64,000 bases of DNA from Bryobacterales bacterium (GCA_016716385.1 JADJWL010000003.1:248001-312000); one strand, 5' to 3'. Positions 26,008 through 34,834 are shown, counted from the stretch's first letter. Numbers and translations: made by a program. Notes: generated by a model from the letters alone, not told the origin.

Positions 26008-26589
26008 ATGGGCCACAGCAGCAGCGACTTCTTGGGTCGCCCGGTGCCGGGACACGAGTGGCCTGCGGCACCGAGCTCTCAGGAATTCGCCGCGCTTTTC
26101 GTAGAACTGCGGATTCCGGTTCAACGTTACCTCTTCCGCGTCCTGCGCAACACGGCCGCGGCTGAAGACCTGACGCAGGAAGTCTTCCTCAGTCTGTATC
26201 GCACCTTGCAGGAGGACACAAGCATCGGCGATCCCCGGGCGTGGGTGTTTCGAGTCGCCCACAACCTTGCGATCAATTGGGCCACGAAGCAGAAGAATCA
26301 CGGGGAGGTGCATCCCGAAGGCCTTTGTCCCGGTCGTGAATTCAGCGACCCTCGTCCGGATGCGTTCGACGTCCTGCTTCGCCTGGAGCAGCGCCAGAGG
26401 ATCCTTCTCTCAATCCGGCAACTTCCGCCGCTGGAAAAGCGCTGCCTGGAACTGCGTCTCGGCGGGCACTGCTACCGGAAGATCGCCGAGGTGACCGGCG
26501 TGTCGGCATCGACCGTCGTCACCAGTGTCACCCGCGCAGCTGCGAAACTTGCCGGCCTTCTTCGTTGCGTCCCCGGAAGACCGAAGTAA
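26008..26589 (+). CDS. ECF-type RNA polymerase sigma factor
   Basis: A 193-residue sigma-70 family factor of the ECF group. Region 2 is about 28-95 (RYLFRVLRNTAAAEDLTQEVFLSLYR and RAWVFRVAHNLAINW) and region 4 is about 125-185 (LSIRQLPPLEKRCLELRLGG, then YRKIAEVTGVSASTVVTSVTRAAAKL). Region 3 is absent, as expected for ECF sigmas. No anti-sigma gene or membrane regulator is adjacent on either side, so it may be controlled by its own transcription or by a distant gene. Position suggests it directs transcription of the divergent receptor operon or of the following hydrolase gene. Confidence 0.9.
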   Translation: MGHSSSDFLGRPVPGHEWPAAPSSQEFAALFVELRIPVQRYLFRVLRNTAAAEDLTQEVFLSLYRTLQEDTSIGDPRAWVFRVAHNLAINWATKQKNHGEVHPEGLCPGREFSDPRPDAFDVLLRLEQRQRILLSIRQLPPLEKRCLELRLGGHCYRKIAEVTGVSASTVVTSVTRAAAKLAGLLRCVPGRPK

Positions 26590-26649
26590 ACAGATGGTGG
26601 TGGACCTTCGGGACAGATCGGGATACGATACCCGTACCCGGAGAGACTC

Positions 26650-28671
26650 ATGACACGTCGAGAATTCACATCGCTCAGCCTTGGCCTGGCCCTCACGGGC
26701 TGCAACAGAACCCCTGCTCCCGAAGCACCCACTCCGTCCCGGTTTGAGTTCACGCGCATGACTGTGCACTGGCAGGACTACGTGCGCCCGGACTATCTTC
26801 CGTTCCTCCGCGACACCCGTCCCGAAGTTGTCCAGGTGGGCTTCTATGGCGCCGACTTCTACACCCTGGCTCACATGCCCGATTCCGCCAAAGGGTTGTC
26901 CGGCCCGCTCATGCCGTCGCACGCGGGAGTGTTCGAAGCCACCGCGCCCGCCGACCGCCTGCGCCGCAGCGCCGAGTACTTTGAAAACCTGAACGGCGAG
27001 ATCAAGAAGCTCGGGGCCAAAGTGATCGGGCATTTCGACATCGTCAAGTACCTGCTCGGCGACAAGAGCAAAGATCCGGCCAAGCCCGAGGGCGGCTTCT
27101 TCGAGTACTACAACAACCTGTGGGATGAGAAGGAACTCGGACCGAAGCCGGTCGCCGACCCCCTCGACCTCTTGCAGCAGAACCCGCGCGGCGTCCCGAT
27201 CATGCACACCGACGAGGACGCCAAGCCCTACGGCGTCTATTTCGGCTGCCTCAACAACCCGCACTGGCGCGCCGTCCTCAAGGCGTGGGTAAAGCGCGGG
27301 ATCGAGCGAGGTCTCGACGGGTACGTCATCAACTACTTCTACCGCCACAACTGCGTCTGCCAGCACTGCGAGCGGGCGTTCAAGGCATTCCTCAAAGCAC
27401 GCTTCACGCCAGCGCAACTCCGGGAGCAGTTCGAGATCGCCGACCTCGACTCGCACGTCTTTACTGAGATCATGGCCCGGCACAACCCGAAGCAGTCCAC
27501 GCCGCTGCGCCTCGAAATGCACCGCTTCTCGGACATCTCGAACAAGCAGAACTTCGACGACGTATTCGTGGACTATGGCCGCGGCCTGAAACCGGACCTG
27601 ATCCTGGCGAAATGGCTGCACTTGTACGATTTCCGGTACCCGCCACACGGTCCGACCGACGAACGGCAACTGCTGCCGGCCGAACTGTGGGCCAGGGACG
27701 AAGACTATCTCTGGTATTGCGTGGGCGGCGTGCGCAAGCCGACTGGCCTGGCAAAAGGCATTCTCGGCGACGGGACGCTGGCGATGCGCTACATCCGCGG
27801 CGCGGCCGACGACAAGCCGTTCACCATCTGCCAGTACGAACGCACGCGCGTGCGGGCCATCTTCTCGGAAGTGGCGGCCAACGGCGGCTGCGCGATGTCG
27901 AACTACACGGAGTTCTTCGACGCGGCCAGCCGCGCCGAACTTGTGCGCTACTACGGATTCATGCGGCGCTACGACGCCCTGTTCCATGCCAACCGGTCTC
28001 ACGCCGAGGTCCTGCTCGTGTTCCCGCGGCGCGAGATCCACCGCGGGCGCTATCACGAGGCGATGGAGCCATTCCACAAGATCGCACTGGAGTTGATGAA
28101 CCGGCATCTCCTGTTCGACGTCCTGCCCGACGACATCGTCACCGAAGAACGGAAGCGCGCGTACAAGCGCGTGTTCACCACCGCCGACACGGTGCCGCAG
28201 GATCTGACCGAACTCAGCGTGTTCGACCTGCCGCACACGGTGCGCGTGGCTGCCAACCGTCCCGCCGGGGGCAACGAAATCGATCTTCATTTCGTGAACT
28301 ACAACCGCGACGAGTCGCAGGACCCGCCAAAGCGCGGCGTGGAAGACGAGCGGCCGATCGCGGTGCCGCAGGTGCGCTGCGATGTCGTCATCCCGGACGG
28401 TTTCCGCGCCTCCAAGGTGGAGATGATCACACCAGAGGATCCGGAACCGGTAACGATCGCGGTGGAGACCGCGGGAAACCGCGCGCACTTCACCGTGCCG
28501 CAGTTCCTCGTATATGGCCTTGCGCGGATTCACCTCGAGGCGGGGAACGCTCCAGGCGGGCAAAGAGCAGCTCGTTTGCAGCCCCAAGCCAAGGTACTGC
28601 CGGAATCGGCTCAGGGGACGACGGCGCCGTTCGAGCCGTTCGATCACGCCGAATGCTCGCGGGCGTTCTGA
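26650..28671 (+). CDS. Tat-type lipoprotein, putative glycoside hydrolase-like barrel protein
   Basis: A 673-residue protein. The N terminus has an RR motif (TRREFTSLSLGLALTGC), combining a Tat-like signal with a lipobox LTGC. The body looks like a TIM-barrel hydrolase of the GHL10/GH42-like group: EVVQVGFYGADFY, KVIGHFDIVKYL, DGYVINYFYRHNC and AKWLHLYDFRY are plausible barrel strands, and a beta domain follows from about 530. A cluster CVCQHC (about 236-241) could bind a metal. No signature I know fixes the substrate. A GGAGAG lies before ATG 26650. It is followed by a KdgD-type gene, which suggests work on uronic-acid sugars; this is inference from neighbours. Confidence 0.5.
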   Translation: MTRREFTSLSLGLALTGCNRTPAPEAPTPSRFEFTRMTVHWQDYVRPDYLPFLRDTRPEVVQVGFYGADFYTLAHMPDSAKGLSGPLMPSHAGVFEATAPADRLRRSAEYFENLNGEIKKLGAKVIGHFDIVKYLLGDKSKDPAKPEGGFFEYYNNLWDEKELGPKPVADPLDLLQQNPRGVPIMHTDEDAKPYGVYFGCLNNPHWRAVLKAWVKRGIERGLDGYVINYFYRHNCVCQHCERAFKAFLKARFTPAQLREQFEIADLDSHVFTEIMARHNPKQSTPLRLEMHRFSDISNKQNFDDVFVDYGRGLKPDLILAKWLHLYDFRYPPHGPTDERQLLPAELWARDEDYLWYCVGGVRKPTGLAKGILGDGTLAMRYIRGAADDKPFTICQYERTRVRAIFSEVAANGGCAMSNYTEFFDAASRAELVRYYGFMRRYDALFHANRSHAEVLLVFPRREIHRGRYHEAMEPFHKIALELMNRHLLFDVLPDDIVTEERKRAYKRVFTTADTVPQDLTELSVFDLPHTVRVAANRPAGGNEIDLHFVNYNRDESQDPPKRGVEDERPIAVPQVRCDVVIPDGFRASKVEMITPEDPEPVTIAVETAGNRAHFTVPQFLVYGLARIHLEAGNAPGGQRAARLQPQAKVLPESAQGTTAPFEPFDHAECSRAF

Positions 28672-28722
28672 CGTTCCGCCGCCCGCCTTTTGGCGCAGGC
28701 CGGACATGGTAATGTATACGGG

Positions 28723-29625
28723 ATGACCGCAAGCGACGTGCGCCAGCGATTCCGCGGCGTTTTCGGGTTCCCTGTTACCCCGTTTAAGAAAGATCTTTCC
28801 CTCGATTTGGACAGTTTGGCCAAAAACGTCACGGAGATGGCCAAGCATCCGTTCTGCGCCCTGGTAGCCGCGGGCGGCACGGGCGAGTTGTACTCGCTCA
28901 CGATCGACGAAATCACCGACGTGGTACGCGTGACGGTCGAGTGCTCGAATGGTTTGCCCGTCGTCGCGGGCACCGGCTACAACGCCGTGATGGGCGCCGA
29001 AATCGCGCGCCGCGCGGAGAAGGTAGGCGCCGGATGCATGCTGGTCCTGCCACCCTACTATTCGAACGCGCCGGAGGGCGGGTTGTTTGACTACTATGCG
29101 GCGATCGGCAACGCCACCGGCCTCCCGCTGATGCCCTACAGCCGCGACTGGGCCGTGTTCAGCCCGCAGCAGGTCGAGCGTTTCTGCGACCGCGTTCCCA
29201 CACTCGCCGCCTGGAAAGACGGCCAGGGAGACGCGCGCAAGTACCAGCGCATCATGCACCACGTCGGCGACCGTCTGGCGTGGCTCGGCGGGATCGGCGA
29301 CGACTGTGTGCCCGGCTATTTCGCCGTCGGCGTGCAGGCGTATACGTCAAGCATCTCCAACATCGCGCCCAAGCTTTCTCTGGCGCTGGCGGACGCCGGT
29401 CTCAAGCGGGACTTCGCAACGCTCGACGGTCTCATGAAGAAGTACGTCCACCCGCTGTACGCTCTGCGCGACCGGATGCGCGGCTACGAAGTTTCGATCA
29501 TGAAGGAAGCGATGGAGATGCTTGGCATGCCGGCGGGACCGGTGCGCCCGCCGCTCTCCGATTGCAGGCCGCAGGACGTCGAGGATCTGCGCAAGCTGAT
29601 GGACGTCTATCGCGACGTGCTGTAA
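28723..29625 (+). CDS. 5-dehydro-4-deoxyglucarate dehydratase (KdgD-type)
   Basis: A 300-residue DHDPS-superfamily enzyme. It matches KdgD: the GGTGE loop at 51-55, catalytic Tyr in MPYSRDW (Y139) and the Schiff-base Lys in WKDGQGD (K165), the KDG-x-GD signature that separates this family from DapA. The usual reaction converts 5-dehydro-4-deoxy-D-glucarate to 2-oxoglutarate semialdehyde, carbon dioxide and water in the cytoplasm, in glucarate/galactarate or uronate breakdown. I start at ATG 28723; the open frame runs upstream to 28690 without a better site. The stop is a few bases before the GTG of the next gene. Confidence 0.85.
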   Translation: MTASDVRQRFRGVFGFPVTPFKKDLSLDLDSLAKNVTEMAKHPFCALVAAGGTGELYSLTIDEITDVVRVTVECSNGLPVVAGTGYNAVMGAEIARRAEKVGAGCMLVLPPYYSNAPEGGLFDYYAAIGNATGLPLMPYSRDWAVFSPQQVERFCDRVPTLAAWKDGQGDARKYQRIMHHVGDRLAWLGGIGDDCVPGYFAVGVQAYTSSISNIAPKLSLALADAGLKRDFATLDGLMKKYVHPLYALRDRMRGYEVSIMKEAMEMLGMPAGPVRPPLSDCRPQDVEDLRKLMDVYRDVL

Positions 29626-29631
29626 TCCGGC

Positions 29632-31101
29632 GTGACCCACGCGTTGCGGCTCAGTACGGGCGGGGCGGCGGCAGCAGCGGCCGCCCTGCTCATCGCCACC
29701 CGGTGGCCGTTCGCGCCCCGCCATCTCTATTACTTCGACAACATCAACTTCGCGCTCGCCATCGAGCGCTTCGATCCGTCGCTGCATCAACCTCAACCGC
29801 CAGGTTATCCGCTCTTCGTAGGACTGACCCGCCTGCTGCACCTGGCGATCCCGTCGGTGGAAGCGGTCTTTTTTGCGGCCGGAATCCTGCTCGCCGTGGC
29901 CGCGCTGCTGCTGACACGAGCGCTGGGCGAACGGATGTTCTCGCCCCGCGCGGGATGGTTCGCCGCGTGGCTGCTGCTGTTCAATCCGGTGTTCTGGCTC
30001 GGCGGCGTCACTCACCAGGTGCGGCTGAGCCTCGCGGCCGGCGGGATGGCGGTGGCGTACGCATGCTGGCGGGCGCGCGAGACCGGCCATGCACGGTGGT
30101 TTTACGTGGCATCCGGAATCCTTGCGGCCGCCTGTGGATTCCGTCCCGCCATGATCGTCTACCTGGCGCCGCTGCTCCTCTGGACCGGGTGGCGAGGCCG
30201 TTTCACACTCCGGCAATGGACCGCGGCCGCTGCCCTGTTCGGCGGCATCGCGGGATCCTGGTTCGCCGTAACGGTCTGGGCGTCCGGCGGGCTGGTGGCG
30301 TTCTGGAACCTGCTGCAGGGTTACGCACAGGAACAGTTCCACGGGTCTTCGCTCGTCTACGGTGCTCCGGCGCAGGCCGCCGGACGGATGGTCGAGGCGG
30401 CTTTCGTGTGGACCTTCCTCGGCGTGTTCTCCTGGATCTGGGCGCTCCCGTGGTTGGAGCGCCGGGGGGTCGCGGACCGCGGCACGGCCGGATTCCTCGC
30501 CGTCGCCTTCCTGCCGGCGTTCCTGTTCCATGCGCTGATCCACGTCGGCGATCCCGACCACACGTTGATCACGGTACCGCTGGTCTGCCTCCTGGGTGGC
30601 CGCACGCTGGAACGCGCGCGCATCAACGTCCCGGCGGCCGCGGCGGCGGCGATGGCGCTCAATGTGCTGCTTTGGCTTGTGCCGCCGCCCGGACTGGCGC
30701 GGGCGGCCAGCGCACGCGCGGTGCGCGCGGTGGACCGCATCACCTCGGCTACGTTCGACGCGATCCGGGAGCAGCAGCGTGCAGGTCCCGTGGTGCTGAT
30801 CTGCTACGAAGGCCGCGTCACCTGGCGCCACCTGTCCTACTACTTCCCGGATGTGCCCCTGTACGTCCTGCACGCAGCCGCGGACGCCCCGGCGTGGCTG
30901 CTGCGGGGACGCACCATGGAAGAGCCGGAAGTGCGCGACGGCGCCTATGTGCTCCCCGCGGACGCCACCGTGCTCTGGGTTGTCGAGCCGCCGGCAGCTC
31001 CGTCGATTGACCCGCCCGCCGAAGCCGCGGGCCCCGTGTTCCGGTCGGGAGCCGGGCCATTTTCATTTCGTCATTACCGTTTCGTGCGCGGCCAGCTATA
31101 A
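29632..31101 (+). CDS. Polytopic membrane glycosyltransferase-like protein
   Basis: A 489-residue inner-membrane protein with about ten hydrophobic helices. The first loop has the YFDNINFALAIERFDPSLHQPQPPGYPLF segment typical of GT39/GT83-like (ArnT, PMT) enzymes, where an acidic residue binds the lipid-linked sugar donor and PGYP marks the loop. A C-terminal soluble region (about 370-489) follows. It would transfer a sugar from a polyprenyl-phosphate donor to an envelope acceptor. GTG 29632 is the start, 6 bases after the KdgD-type stop. It might serve lipid or glycan modification; the acceptor is not known. Confidence 0.65.
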   Translation: MTHALRLSTGGAAAAAAALLIATRWPFAPRHLYYFDNINFALAIERFDPSLHQPQPPGYPLFVGLTRLLHLAIPSVEAVFFAAGILLAVAALLLTRALGERMFSPRAGWFAAWLLLFNPVFWLGGVTHQVRLSLAAGGMAVAYACWRARETGHARWFYVASGILAAACGFRPAMIVYLAPLLLWTGWRGRFTLRQWTAAAALFGGIAGSWFAVTVWASGGLVAFWNLLQGYAQEQFHGSSLVYGAPAQAAGRMVEAAFVWTFLGVFSWIWALPWLERRGVADRGTAGFLAVAFLPAFLFHALIHVGDPDHTLITVPLVCLLGGRTLERARINVPAAAAAAMALNVLLWLVPPPGLARAASARAVRAVDRITSATFDAIREQQRAGPVVLICYEGRVTWRHLSYYFPDVPLYVLHAAADAPAWLLRGRTMEEPEVRDGAYVLPADATVLWVVEPPAAPSIDPPAEAAGPVFRSGAGPFSFRHYRFVRGQL

Positions 31102-31124
31102 TCAGTGTTCCCCGGAGGAGGGCT

Positions 31125-31550
31125 ATGGACTGGTGGATCTGGCTGGTGGTCGGGCTGCTGCTCTTGTTGTCGGAGGCGGTCACTCCCGGAGGGTTTTACC
31201 TGTTTTTCCTCGGAATGAGCGCCATCGCTGTCGGCGCCTTGAGCGGGCTCGGACTGGGTGGGCCGCTTTGGTTCCAGTGGCTTCTCTTCTCCGTGCTGTC
31301 CGCACTGTGCGTGTTTCTCTTGCGCCAGCCGCTGCAGCGCGCGCTCCTCAACAGGAAACCGCCGGTGGATTCCATGGTCGGCGATCTCGCGTTAGCCGTG
31401 CAGGAGATCGCCGCGATGGGTTCGGGCAAGGTGGAGTATCGCGGTACGGCCTGGAACGCCCGGAACCTGACGGGAACCACCATTTCCGCTCAGCAACAGT
31501 GCCGGGTCGAGAGCGTCGATGGGCTGACGCTGCTCGTGCGGCCGGAATGA
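31125..31550 (+). CDS. NfeD-like membrane protein (short form)
   Basis: A 141-residue protein with two to three TM helices (about 3-20 and 25-70: WIWLVVGLLLLLSEAVTPGG, then GPLWFQWLLFSVLSALCVFLL) and a C-terminal OB-fold of the NfeD type (about 82-140, GDLALAVQEIAAMGSGKVEYRGTAWNAR). It is the short NfeD1b form without the serine-protease domain. NfeD1b proteins form membrane complexes with SPFH-domain proteins, and here the next gene encodes one. A strong GGAGG ribosome binding site sits before ATG 31125. Confidence 0.9.
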   Translation: MDWWIWLVVGLLLLLSEAVTPGGFYLFFLGMSAIAVGALSGLGLGGPLWFQWLLFSVLSALCVFLLRQPLQRALLNRKPPVDSMVGDLALAVQEIAAMGSGKVEYRGTAWNARNLTGTTISAQQQCRVESVDGLTLLVRPE

Positions 31551-31575
31551 TCGCAACGAAAAGGAGAAGATTCGC

Positions 31576-32511
31576 ATGGACGGTGGGTTGCTGGTAGTCC
31601 TGGGCTTGGCCCTGCTTGTCATCATTTTGATTGCCAAGACGGCGATCGTGGTGCCACAACAAAGCGCGTATATTGTGGAGCGGTTGGGCCGGTACGCCGG
31701 TACACTCGAAGCCGGCTTCCATATCCTGATTCCCTTCCTCGACGTGATCCGCTACAAGCTCTCGCTCAAGGAACAGGCCGTCGACATCCCGGAACAGGTC
31801 TGCATCACGCGGGACAACGTCCAGGTGGCGGTGGACGGGGTCCTGTACTTGAAGGTCCTGAATCCCGAGCGAGCCTCGTACGGCATCTCCGACTACCTCT
31901 TCGCGATTGCGCAGCTTGCGCAGACGGCTCTGCGTAGCGAGGTCGGTAAGATCGAACTGGACCGGACATTCGAGGAACGCACGAACATCAATACCGCGGT
32001 CATCAACGAACTGGACAAGGCATCCGAACCCTGGGGCGTGAAAGTGCTGCGCTACGAGATCAAGAACATCACGCCGCCCAAGGACGTGCTGAACGCGATG
32101 GAGAAGCAGATGCGGGCCGAGCGCGAGAAGCGCGCGACGATTCTGCATTCCGAGGGCGTCCGCGACTCGGCGATCAACACCGCCGAGGGCGAAAAACAGC
32201 AGGTCATCAAGGCTTCCGAGGCGCGCAAGCAGCAGCAGATCAACGAGGCCGAGGGCGAGGGCGCGGCGATCCTCACCGTCGCCACGGCAACCGCCGAGGG
32301 TATCCGGCGCATCGCCGAAACGATTCAGCAGCCCGGCGGCATGGAAGCTGTCCAGCTTCGCGTCGCGGAACAGTACATCGGCGAGTTCGGCAAGCTGGCC
32401 AAGCAGAACAACACGATCATTCTGCCCGCTTCGCTGACAGATGTCGGCGGGATGATCGCCACCGCGATGTCGGTCATCAAGCAGAGCGAAACGCCGCCGG
32501 CCCGGCGCTGA
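31576..32511 (+). CDS. SPFH-domain slipin/QmcA-like membrane protein
   Basis: A 311-residue stomatin/prohibitin homologue. One membrane segment is at about 4-24; the SPFH domain runs from about 28 to 190 (VPQQSAYIVERLGRYAGTLEAGFHILIPF) and a charged coiled coil follows (about 175-235, AEREKRATILHSEGVRDSAI and GEKQQVIKASEARKQQQINE). Such proteins form oligomeric rings on the inner membrane and act with NfeD in membrane-domain organisation or protein quality control. The AAGGAGA before ATG 31576 is a strong ribosome binding site. It starts 25 bases after nfeD-like, forming the usual pair. Confidence 0.92.
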   Translation: MDGGLLVVLGLALLVIILIAKTAIVVPQQSAYIVERLGRYAGTLEAGFHILIPFLDVIRYKLSLKEQAVDIPEQVCITRDNVQVAVDGVLYLKVLNPERASYGISDYLFAIAQLAQTALRSEVGKIELDRTFEERTNINTAVINELDKASEPWGVKVLRYEIKNITPPKDVLNAMEKQMRAEREKRATILHSEGVRDSAINTAEGEKQQVIKASEARKQQQINEAEGEGAAILTVATATAEGIRRIAETIQQPGGMEAVQLRVAEQYIGEFGKLAKQNNTIILPASLTDVGGMIATAMSVIKQSETPPARR

Positions 32512-32524
32512 CCGGATACCGGCT

Positions 32525-33736
32525 GTGCCGCGCACGAAGTCTTCGGGAACTCGCGTTCTGCTGGCCACGACGTGCACCCCGGATGACCGGAAGACGCTTT
32601 GCGCCGCGCGCTCGCTGGCACAGCGCGGGGTTTCAGTGACGGTGGGTAGCGACCGGTTCCAGGGGCTTGCCTACTGGTCCAGGGCCGTGGCCGGCAGGCT
32701 CCGCTACCCGCACCCGGGCGAGGATCCGGCGAGGTTTGCGGCTCAGTTGGAGCATGTCCTGCGCGAGCAGCGCTACGACGCCATCCTTCCCGCCAATGAC
32801 TACACCACGATTGCGCTTGCGAAGCACGCCGGGTCTCTTGAAGGATGGACTCGCTTGGCCCTGCCCGCCCCGGAAAACCTGCTGCTGGCGCACGACAAGT
32901 ATGCCCTGGCGGCGCTGTGCCGGCGTCTGGGTCTCGAAATTCCCAGGACCCGCCTCGCCCACACCGAAGAAGAGATTCTGGCAGCCGCGGATGATACCGG
33001 ATACCCTTGCGTCGTGAAATATCGCCGCGGCTCGGGAGCCGTGGGGCTTCGCATCCTGACCGGCCCGGCATCCCGACGGCCCGCCAGCCGCGTCGAGCGC
33101 GCCGCGGACCTCGTGTTTGACCCGACGCAAAGCGTGGTGCAGGAATTTGTCCCCGGCGCGGTTCACGATGTGTGTGGTCTGTTCTGCCACGGGGAGCTGC
33201 GCGCGGCCGTGACCCAGCGCCGCTTGCGGATGTATCCGGCGGCCGGAGGAGTGGGTGTGGACTGCGTGACAACAACGGAGCCGGGACTCGTCGAACGCGC
33301 CGCAACGCTCATGCGCGAGTTGCAGTGGCATGGCCCCGCCCAGATCGAGTTCAAAGTCGACGCTGCCAGCGGCCGTGTCTGGTTGATCGAGGTGAACGGC
33401 CGGCTCTGGGGCACCCTTGCCCTGTCCGTATGGGCCGGCATCGATATGCCTTGGCTGCTCCTGCGCATGGCCCTGGACGGCGGCATTGATCCGCAGCCGC
33501 CCGGTCCGGCCGGCGTCCGGTACCGCTGGCCGCTCCCGCTGGGCCTGTTGCATGCGCTTCAGTCCGGTGAGACTTGGCCGGCTTTGCGGGATCTTTTCGC
33601 GCCGTGTCCGGGTGCCGGCGGCGACTGGCGGTGGTCGGACCCGGCGCCCCAAGCGGCCGAAGCGGTCTACGCGCTCCGCAGGATGTGGGAGCGCGGACGG
33701 CTGGGGCCCGAACGCCGCAATCCGATGTCACAGTGA
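32525..33736 (+). CDS. ATP-grasp ligase of unknown substrate
   Basis: A 403-residue protein with an N-terminal pre-ATP-grasp Rossmann half (RVLLATTCTPDDRKTLCAARSLAQ) and an ATP-grasp domain (about 115-330). Visible motifs are KYRRGSGAVGLRI (ATP-binding loop), VVQEFVPGAVHDVCGLF and WLIEVNGRLWGTLAL with the metal-binding Glu-x-Asn. The layout is like carbamoyl-phosphate synthase-type or D-Ala ligase-type enzymes that join a carboxylate and an amine. No substrate can be assigned. GTG 32525 is used; it lies 13 bases after the slipin stop and is likely cotranscribed with it. Confidence 0.8.
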   Translation: MPRTKSSGTRVLLATTCTPDDRKTLCAARSLAQRGVSVTVGSDRFQGLAYWSRAVAGRLRYPHPGEDPARFAAQLEHVLREQRYDAILPANDYTTIALAKHAGSLEGWTRLALPAPENLLLAHDKYALAALCRRLGLEIPRTRLAHTEEEILAAADDTGYPCVVKYRRGSGAVGLRILTGPASRRPASRVERAADLVFDPTQSVVQEFVPGAVHDVCGLFCHGELRAAVTQRRLRMYPAAGGVGVDCVTTTEPGLVERAATLMRELQWHGPAQIEFKVDAASGRVWLIEVNGRLWGTLALSVWAGIDMPWLLLRMALDGGIDPQPPGPAGVRYRWPLPLGLLHALQSGETWPALRDLFAPCPGAGGDWRWSDPAPQAAEAVYALRRMWERGRLGPERRNPMSQ

Positions 33737-33769
33737 TCTGTCCGGCGACGCGGGCCGATAAGGGATAGC

Positions 33770-34474
33770 GTGAGAAATCTGCTTCTGTTCACCGTGCTGC
33801 TTGCCGGGCCGCTCACCGCGCTCGAAGTCTCCAGCGATTCGCTGCCCTGGGCGGTGACGGGCCAGGCCTACAGCACGCGGATTGCCCTGAACGGCGACAT
33901 CCGCTGCCAGCCGGAGATCGGTTTCGTGCTGGCGGCGGGCCGCCTGCCGGACGGCGTGCGCCTGTATCCGGGAGGGGAGTTGCGCGGCGTGCCGTTGCGG
34001 GGCGGCGTCTACGCATTCACGGTCCTGGCGACCAGCCGCTGCTCACGCGTGTACCGGACCCTGGAGCTGACCGTCACGGGCGCCGCGCTACTGCTGGCCG
34101 AGCCGCGCGAGATCGCTCTGACGCCCGGTGCTCCGGCGGCCATCCTGGTGCGAGCGAACTGGCCGGATCTGCCCTACTCCTGGCGCATCGCGGATGCTCC
34201 CTGGCTGCGGGTCGCCAGCGGCCGCGGCGTGACCCCGGGACCGGGCAGCGCACTCGATGCCGACCGCCTCGTGCTGGCAGCCGATGGGGAAGGGCTGGCG
34301 CCCGGACGGTATGAGGCGGTCGTGACCTTCCAGGCCTGGGAATCCGTCACCCAGCCGCGCGTGCGGGTGATCCTCGATGTACCGTCACCAGAGCCGCCAC
34401 CAGTTGACGCTGCTCGTGGTCTGGAACGGGACGCTCCTCCCGTCCGGACCCGGCCCGTCGAGCCGGCGCCCTGA
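33770..34474 (+). CDS. Secreted protein with Ig-like and BACON-like domains
   Basis: A 234-residue secreted protein. It has a signal peptide (RNLLLFTVLLAGPLTA), then a putative Ig domain of the He_PIG type (about 20-105, LPWAVTGQAYSTRIALNG, AAGRLPDGVRLYPGGELRGVP) and a second beta-sandwich of BACON type (about 110-205, with YSWRIADAPWLRVASG). The tail is Pro-rich. These domains bind carbohydrates or proteins outside the cell. The start is GTG 33770, preceded by AAGGGA. The last 90 bases overlap the end of the convergent gene 34385-34834. Confidence 0.65.
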   Translation: MRNLLLFTVLLAGPLTALEVSSDSLPWAVTGQAYSTRIALNGDIRCQPEIGFVLAAGRLPDGVRLYPGGELRGVPLRGGVYAFTVLATSRCSRVYRTLELTVTGAALLLAEPREIALTPGAPAAILVRANWPDLPYSWRIADAPWLRVASGRGVTPGPGSALDADRLVLAADGEGLAPGRYEAVVTFQAWESVTQPRVRVILDVPSPEPPPVDAARGLERDAPPVRTRPVEPAP

Positions 34475-34834
34475 CGGCGGATCGGGCAGCATGAGGTAGG
34501 AGACGCGTGTCTTCCACATGCCGCTGCGGATCATCACGACAGGCAAAACTGACGCGGGCGCGGAAGCCGCCGGCGTCGTCGTCTTCGTCTCCCGCTCCAA
34601 CAGGCCGCGGATCAACTCTTCAGACAACCCGTTGCCACGCAGATAGACAAGCCCTTCGACCGATGTGTCGAAACGGGTTCTGGACCGGCGGATCTTTTCG
34701 ACGAGGAACTGCTCGCTGAAACCGGCCGCCGCCAGCGTGACCAGACCTTCGTTGGTCAGCACATCCCGCGCCGCCGGCACGTCGGCCGCGGCCGCTGGAA
34801 CCGATAGAAGCAGAAAAGCGACAATCTGGCGCAT
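34385..34834 (-). CDS. Small secreted protein of unknown function
   Basis: A 149-residue protein with a signal peptide (RQIVAFLLLSVPAAAA). The mature N-terminal part has two similar helix-turn units (NEGLVTLAAAGFSEQFLVEKIRRS and VEGLVYLRGNGLSEELIRGLLER), a short internal repeat. A Thr/Ala/Pro linker and a C-terminal region ending WWRLW follow. I do not recognise a family. It starts 20 bases after the amidohydrolase stop on the same strand and its last 90 bases are antisense to the Ig-like gene; both reading frames look real because each has a signal peptide, but the overlapping tails are the least certain part of each. Confidence 0.55.
   Translation of the reverse strand: MRQIVAFLLLSVPAAAADVPAARDVLTNEGLVTLAAAGFSEQFLVEKIRRSRTRFDTSVEGLVYLRGNGLSEELIRGLLERETKTTTPAASAPASVLPVVMIRSGMWKTRVSYLMLPDPPSGRRLDGPGPDGRSVPFQTTSSVNWWRLW

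Noticed and set aside
26410..29262. A 950-codon open frame on the minus strand opposite the hydrolase-like and KdgD-type genes
   Set aside because: It lies wholly antisense to two genes with clear family motifs, has no recognisable domain, and is rich in His, Val and Arg as expected from reading the complement of GC-rich codons.
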